Assembly (NCBI GenBank): GCA_013202535.1
Contig: JABMRP010001125.1
Coordinates: 1-7,190 of the forward strand
Length of the DNA: 7,190 bases
Origin: Planctomycetota bacterium
GTDB taxonomy: Bacteria; Planctomycetota; Planctomycetia; Pirellulales; Thermoguttaceae
Direction: 5' to 3'
Positions 5,846-7,190 of the stretch are shown here, piece by piece (position 1 is the first letter of the stretch; every line of letters begins with the position of its first letter). A model generated the notes under the pieces. The model searched no databases, had not been told where the DNA came from, and worked only from the letters and a program-made list of their open reading frames with translations. A program made the position numbers and the translations under genes.

Positions 5846-7066
5846 CTACTCCGATAGCACAACTTCAACCAAGGAGAAGTCGTCGTCCAGGATATCCGAG
5901 TCACCCAGCTCGCGCACATGCCGCAGCAAGCGGTCCATGATCGACGACGACGGGTCCGGCGGCTGTGACATAAACGCGACGAATTCCTCGAACGTCCACT
6001 CGCCACCGTCGGCCTTGTGGATTTCATGGACCCCGTCGCTGTAGACGTAAAGCCGCGATCCGGGTGGGATCTCTCGCCGTTGCGTTTCAAAATCCGTCCA
6101 GGGCATCGCGCCCATCATGGGTCCCGTTGAATCCAGTTCGACGGGATCGGTCTCGGGCGACGTGCCGCCCTGGTAGAGCAGCGCGGGCGGATGTCCGCCG
6201 CCGCACCAGGCGAGCGTCGACTCGCCGGGATTGAAAATGCCGTACCAGATCGTGAAAAACTTGTCGCCGTACTCGTCCATGGGAAAAGCTTCGTTGAGCG
6301 CCGCCAGCACCTGTCCCGGCTCGCAAAAATCCGTGTTCGGCAGCGATCGGGACCGCAGCACGTTCATCACCGTCACCGAAAGAAGCGCCGAATCGAGCCC
6401 GTGCCCGCTGACGTCTACCAGGTAGATGGCCAAATGGTCGTCGTCAATCCAGTGGTAGCCAAACGTGTCTCCGCCCAGGTCGGCCGAGGGTACGTATCGC
6501 CAGTCAATACGGATCGACCCTTGGGTCGGCTCGGGAAGCAACTTTCGGACGTACTTCACCGCGGCTTCCATTTGCTCCGCCAGATGCCTTCGATTTGTCT
6601 CGATCGCCTCGTAGGCCTCGTTGCGCTGGAGAAGGGTGATGTAGCCTCTGGAGTGATAGCGGATCCTGGCAATCAACTCCAGCTTGTCGGGCAGCTTCAC
6701 CAGATAATCGTTGGCCCCCGCGGTAAAGGCCTCGGCCTTCACGATCGGCTCTTCCTTGCTGGAGAGCACGATCATCGGGGTTTCGCGTGTCGTGGGGTTG
6801 GCGCGAAAGAACTTCACCAGGGTCAGTCCGTCGATCTCCGGCATGACCAGATCCTGGAGAATAACGGTCGGCCGAACGGTATTGGCGACCTCGATCGCCC
6901 GGGTAGGATCCTGGCAGAAGTGGAACGAGACGTCCGCCTCATCGGCAAGCATCCTCCGCACCGCCTCGCCGATGATCGCCTGATCGTCGACCAACAGGAC
7001 GGTGATGGGAAACTCCGTCATGCCGTCGGGGGGCCGCGACGCTTTGTCATCGTGCGATTGTGTCAT
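5846..7066 (-). CDS. Response regulator with PP2C-type phosphatase output (RsbU/SpoIIE family)
   Basis: A complete 406-residue cytoplasmic two-domain protein. The receiver domain (about 21-140) has the acidic pair D27-D28, the phospho-acceptor D72 (QDLVMP), the switch Ser in LSS (101-103) and K124. A helical linker (about 145-178) leads to an RsbU/SpoIIE-type PP2C phosphatase (PF07228, about 186-404). Metal-site motifs are SADLGGD (194-200), VDVSGHG (217-223), GGGHPPALL (289-297), YSDGVHE (342-348) and DDDFSLVEV (394-402). In this family phosphorylation of the receiver controls dephosphorylation of an anti-anti-sigma protein, which frees a sigma factor or adjusts another partner-switch target. 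No such partner or sensor kinase is in the window; they may lie beyond the right edge. I chose ATG 7066, with AAGGA 12 nt upstream (a rather long spacing). The frame stays open to the right edge, but that stretch is the REP-like repeat and looks non-coding. Confidence 0.92.
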   Translation of the reverse strand: MTQSHDDKASRPPDGMTEFPITVLLVDDQAIIGEAVRRMLADEADVSFHFCQDPTRAIEVANTVRPTVILQDLVMPEIDGLTLVKFFRANPTTRETPMIVLSSKEEPIVKAEAFTAGANDYLVKLPDKLELIARIRYHSRGYITLLQRNEAYEAIETNRRHLAEQMEAAVKYVRKLLPEPTQGSIRIDWRYVPSADLGGDTFGYHWIDDDHLAIYLVDVSGHGLDSALLSVTVMNVLRSRSLPNTDFCEPGQVLAALNEAFPMDEYGDKFFTIWYGIFNPGESTLAWCGGGHPPALLYQGGTSPETDPVELDSTGPMMGAMPWTDFETQRREIPPGSRLYVYSDGVHEIHKADGGEWTFEEFVAFMSQPPDPSSSIMDRLLRHVRELGDSDILDDDFSLVEVVLSE

Positions 7067-7089
7067 CTTTCGTCGCTTTCCTTGCGGGA

Positions 7090-7176
7090 GTCCGAAAACG
7101 GGGACTGGCTCCGTCGAGAGCCTTGGTTTGAAGCGCTTGGGGCGCTTGCCGACGGTGCCTGTCCCCTTTTTCGGAC
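7090..7176. repeat. REP-like imperfect inverted repeat
   Basis: Two 27-nt arms, 7090-7116 and 7150-7176, are inverted copies matching in 24 of 27 positions, separated by 33 nt. Each carries a GTCCGAAAA core followed by a GGGGAC...GGC...CCGTCG block. The spacer has its own short repeat (GCGCTT twice, 7133-7138 and 7143-7148). The layout resembles paired REP sequences mobilised by RAYT (TnpA-REP) transposases; I recall very similar GGGGACAGGCACC motifs scattered in planctomycete genomes. No transposase is in the window. It lies within the leader of the phosphatase gene and would form a long RNA hairpin if transcribed. Confidence 0.7.
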
Positions 7177-7190
7177 GGGCCATCGGCAAG

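Noticed and set aside
4761..6044. Plus-strand open frame of 427 codons
   Set aside because: It runs antisense through the cold-shock gene, the XRE gene and the end of the phosphatase gene, all well supported, and shows no domain.
7067..7189. N-terminal extension of the phosphatase to a TTG or ATG near the right edge
   Set aside because: The added residues are encoded by the REP-like inverted repeat, are Lys/Arg/Pro-rich and precede the receiver domain without a fold; a ribosome site is present before ATG 7066.
1..7190. CRISPR array, tRNA, rRNA, insertion sequence or phage genes
   Set aside because: No regularly spaced repeats, cloverleaf, rRNA-like stretch, transposase, integrase or phage protein was seen on either strand by eye.

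Overview
The window reads as ordinary chromosomal DNA of a Planctomycetota bacterium, probably Pirellulales-like. This is an inference from gene content and GC-rich codon use; no marker gene is present. The evidence is a secreted GH106-type glycosidase next to a URO-D-fold protein, a Tat-exported Gfo/Idh/MocA oxidoreductase followed by a small exported HEAT-repeat protein, an XRE/coiled-coil protein with a lysine-rich tail, and a REP-like inverted repeat of a type I associate with planctomycete genomes.

Left half (1-4751): two divergent gene pairs share a 326-bp intergenic region (2304-2629). On the minus strand, a URO-D-fold protein (1131-2303) is followed after 36 nt by a secreted GH106-like glycoside hydrolase whose 3' end runs off the left edge. 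On the plus strand, the oxidoreductase (2630-3877) is followed after 82 nt by the HEAT-repeat protein (3960-4751), then a strong hairpin with a T-run (4776-4828) that probably terminates transcription. The likely theme is breakdown and oxidation of complex, possibly deoxy-sugar, carbohydrates. The shared purpose of the two arms is inferred from context only.

Right half (4899-7066): three minus-strand genes form a stress or regulatory cluster. In transcription order they are a receiver plus PP2C-type (RsbU/SpoIIE) phosphatase, an XRE-type DNA-binding protein with its own candidate promoter, and a 65-residue cold-shock protein. The phosphatase leader carries an 87-bp REP-like inverted repeat (7090-7176).

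No CRISPR array, tRNA, rRNA, transposase or phage gene was found. I see no clearly new system. The points most worth a second look are the REP-like element in the phosphatase leader, the extra cysteines in the URO-D protein's metal-site region, the XRE/cold-shock pair, and the altered motifs of the oxidoreductase.
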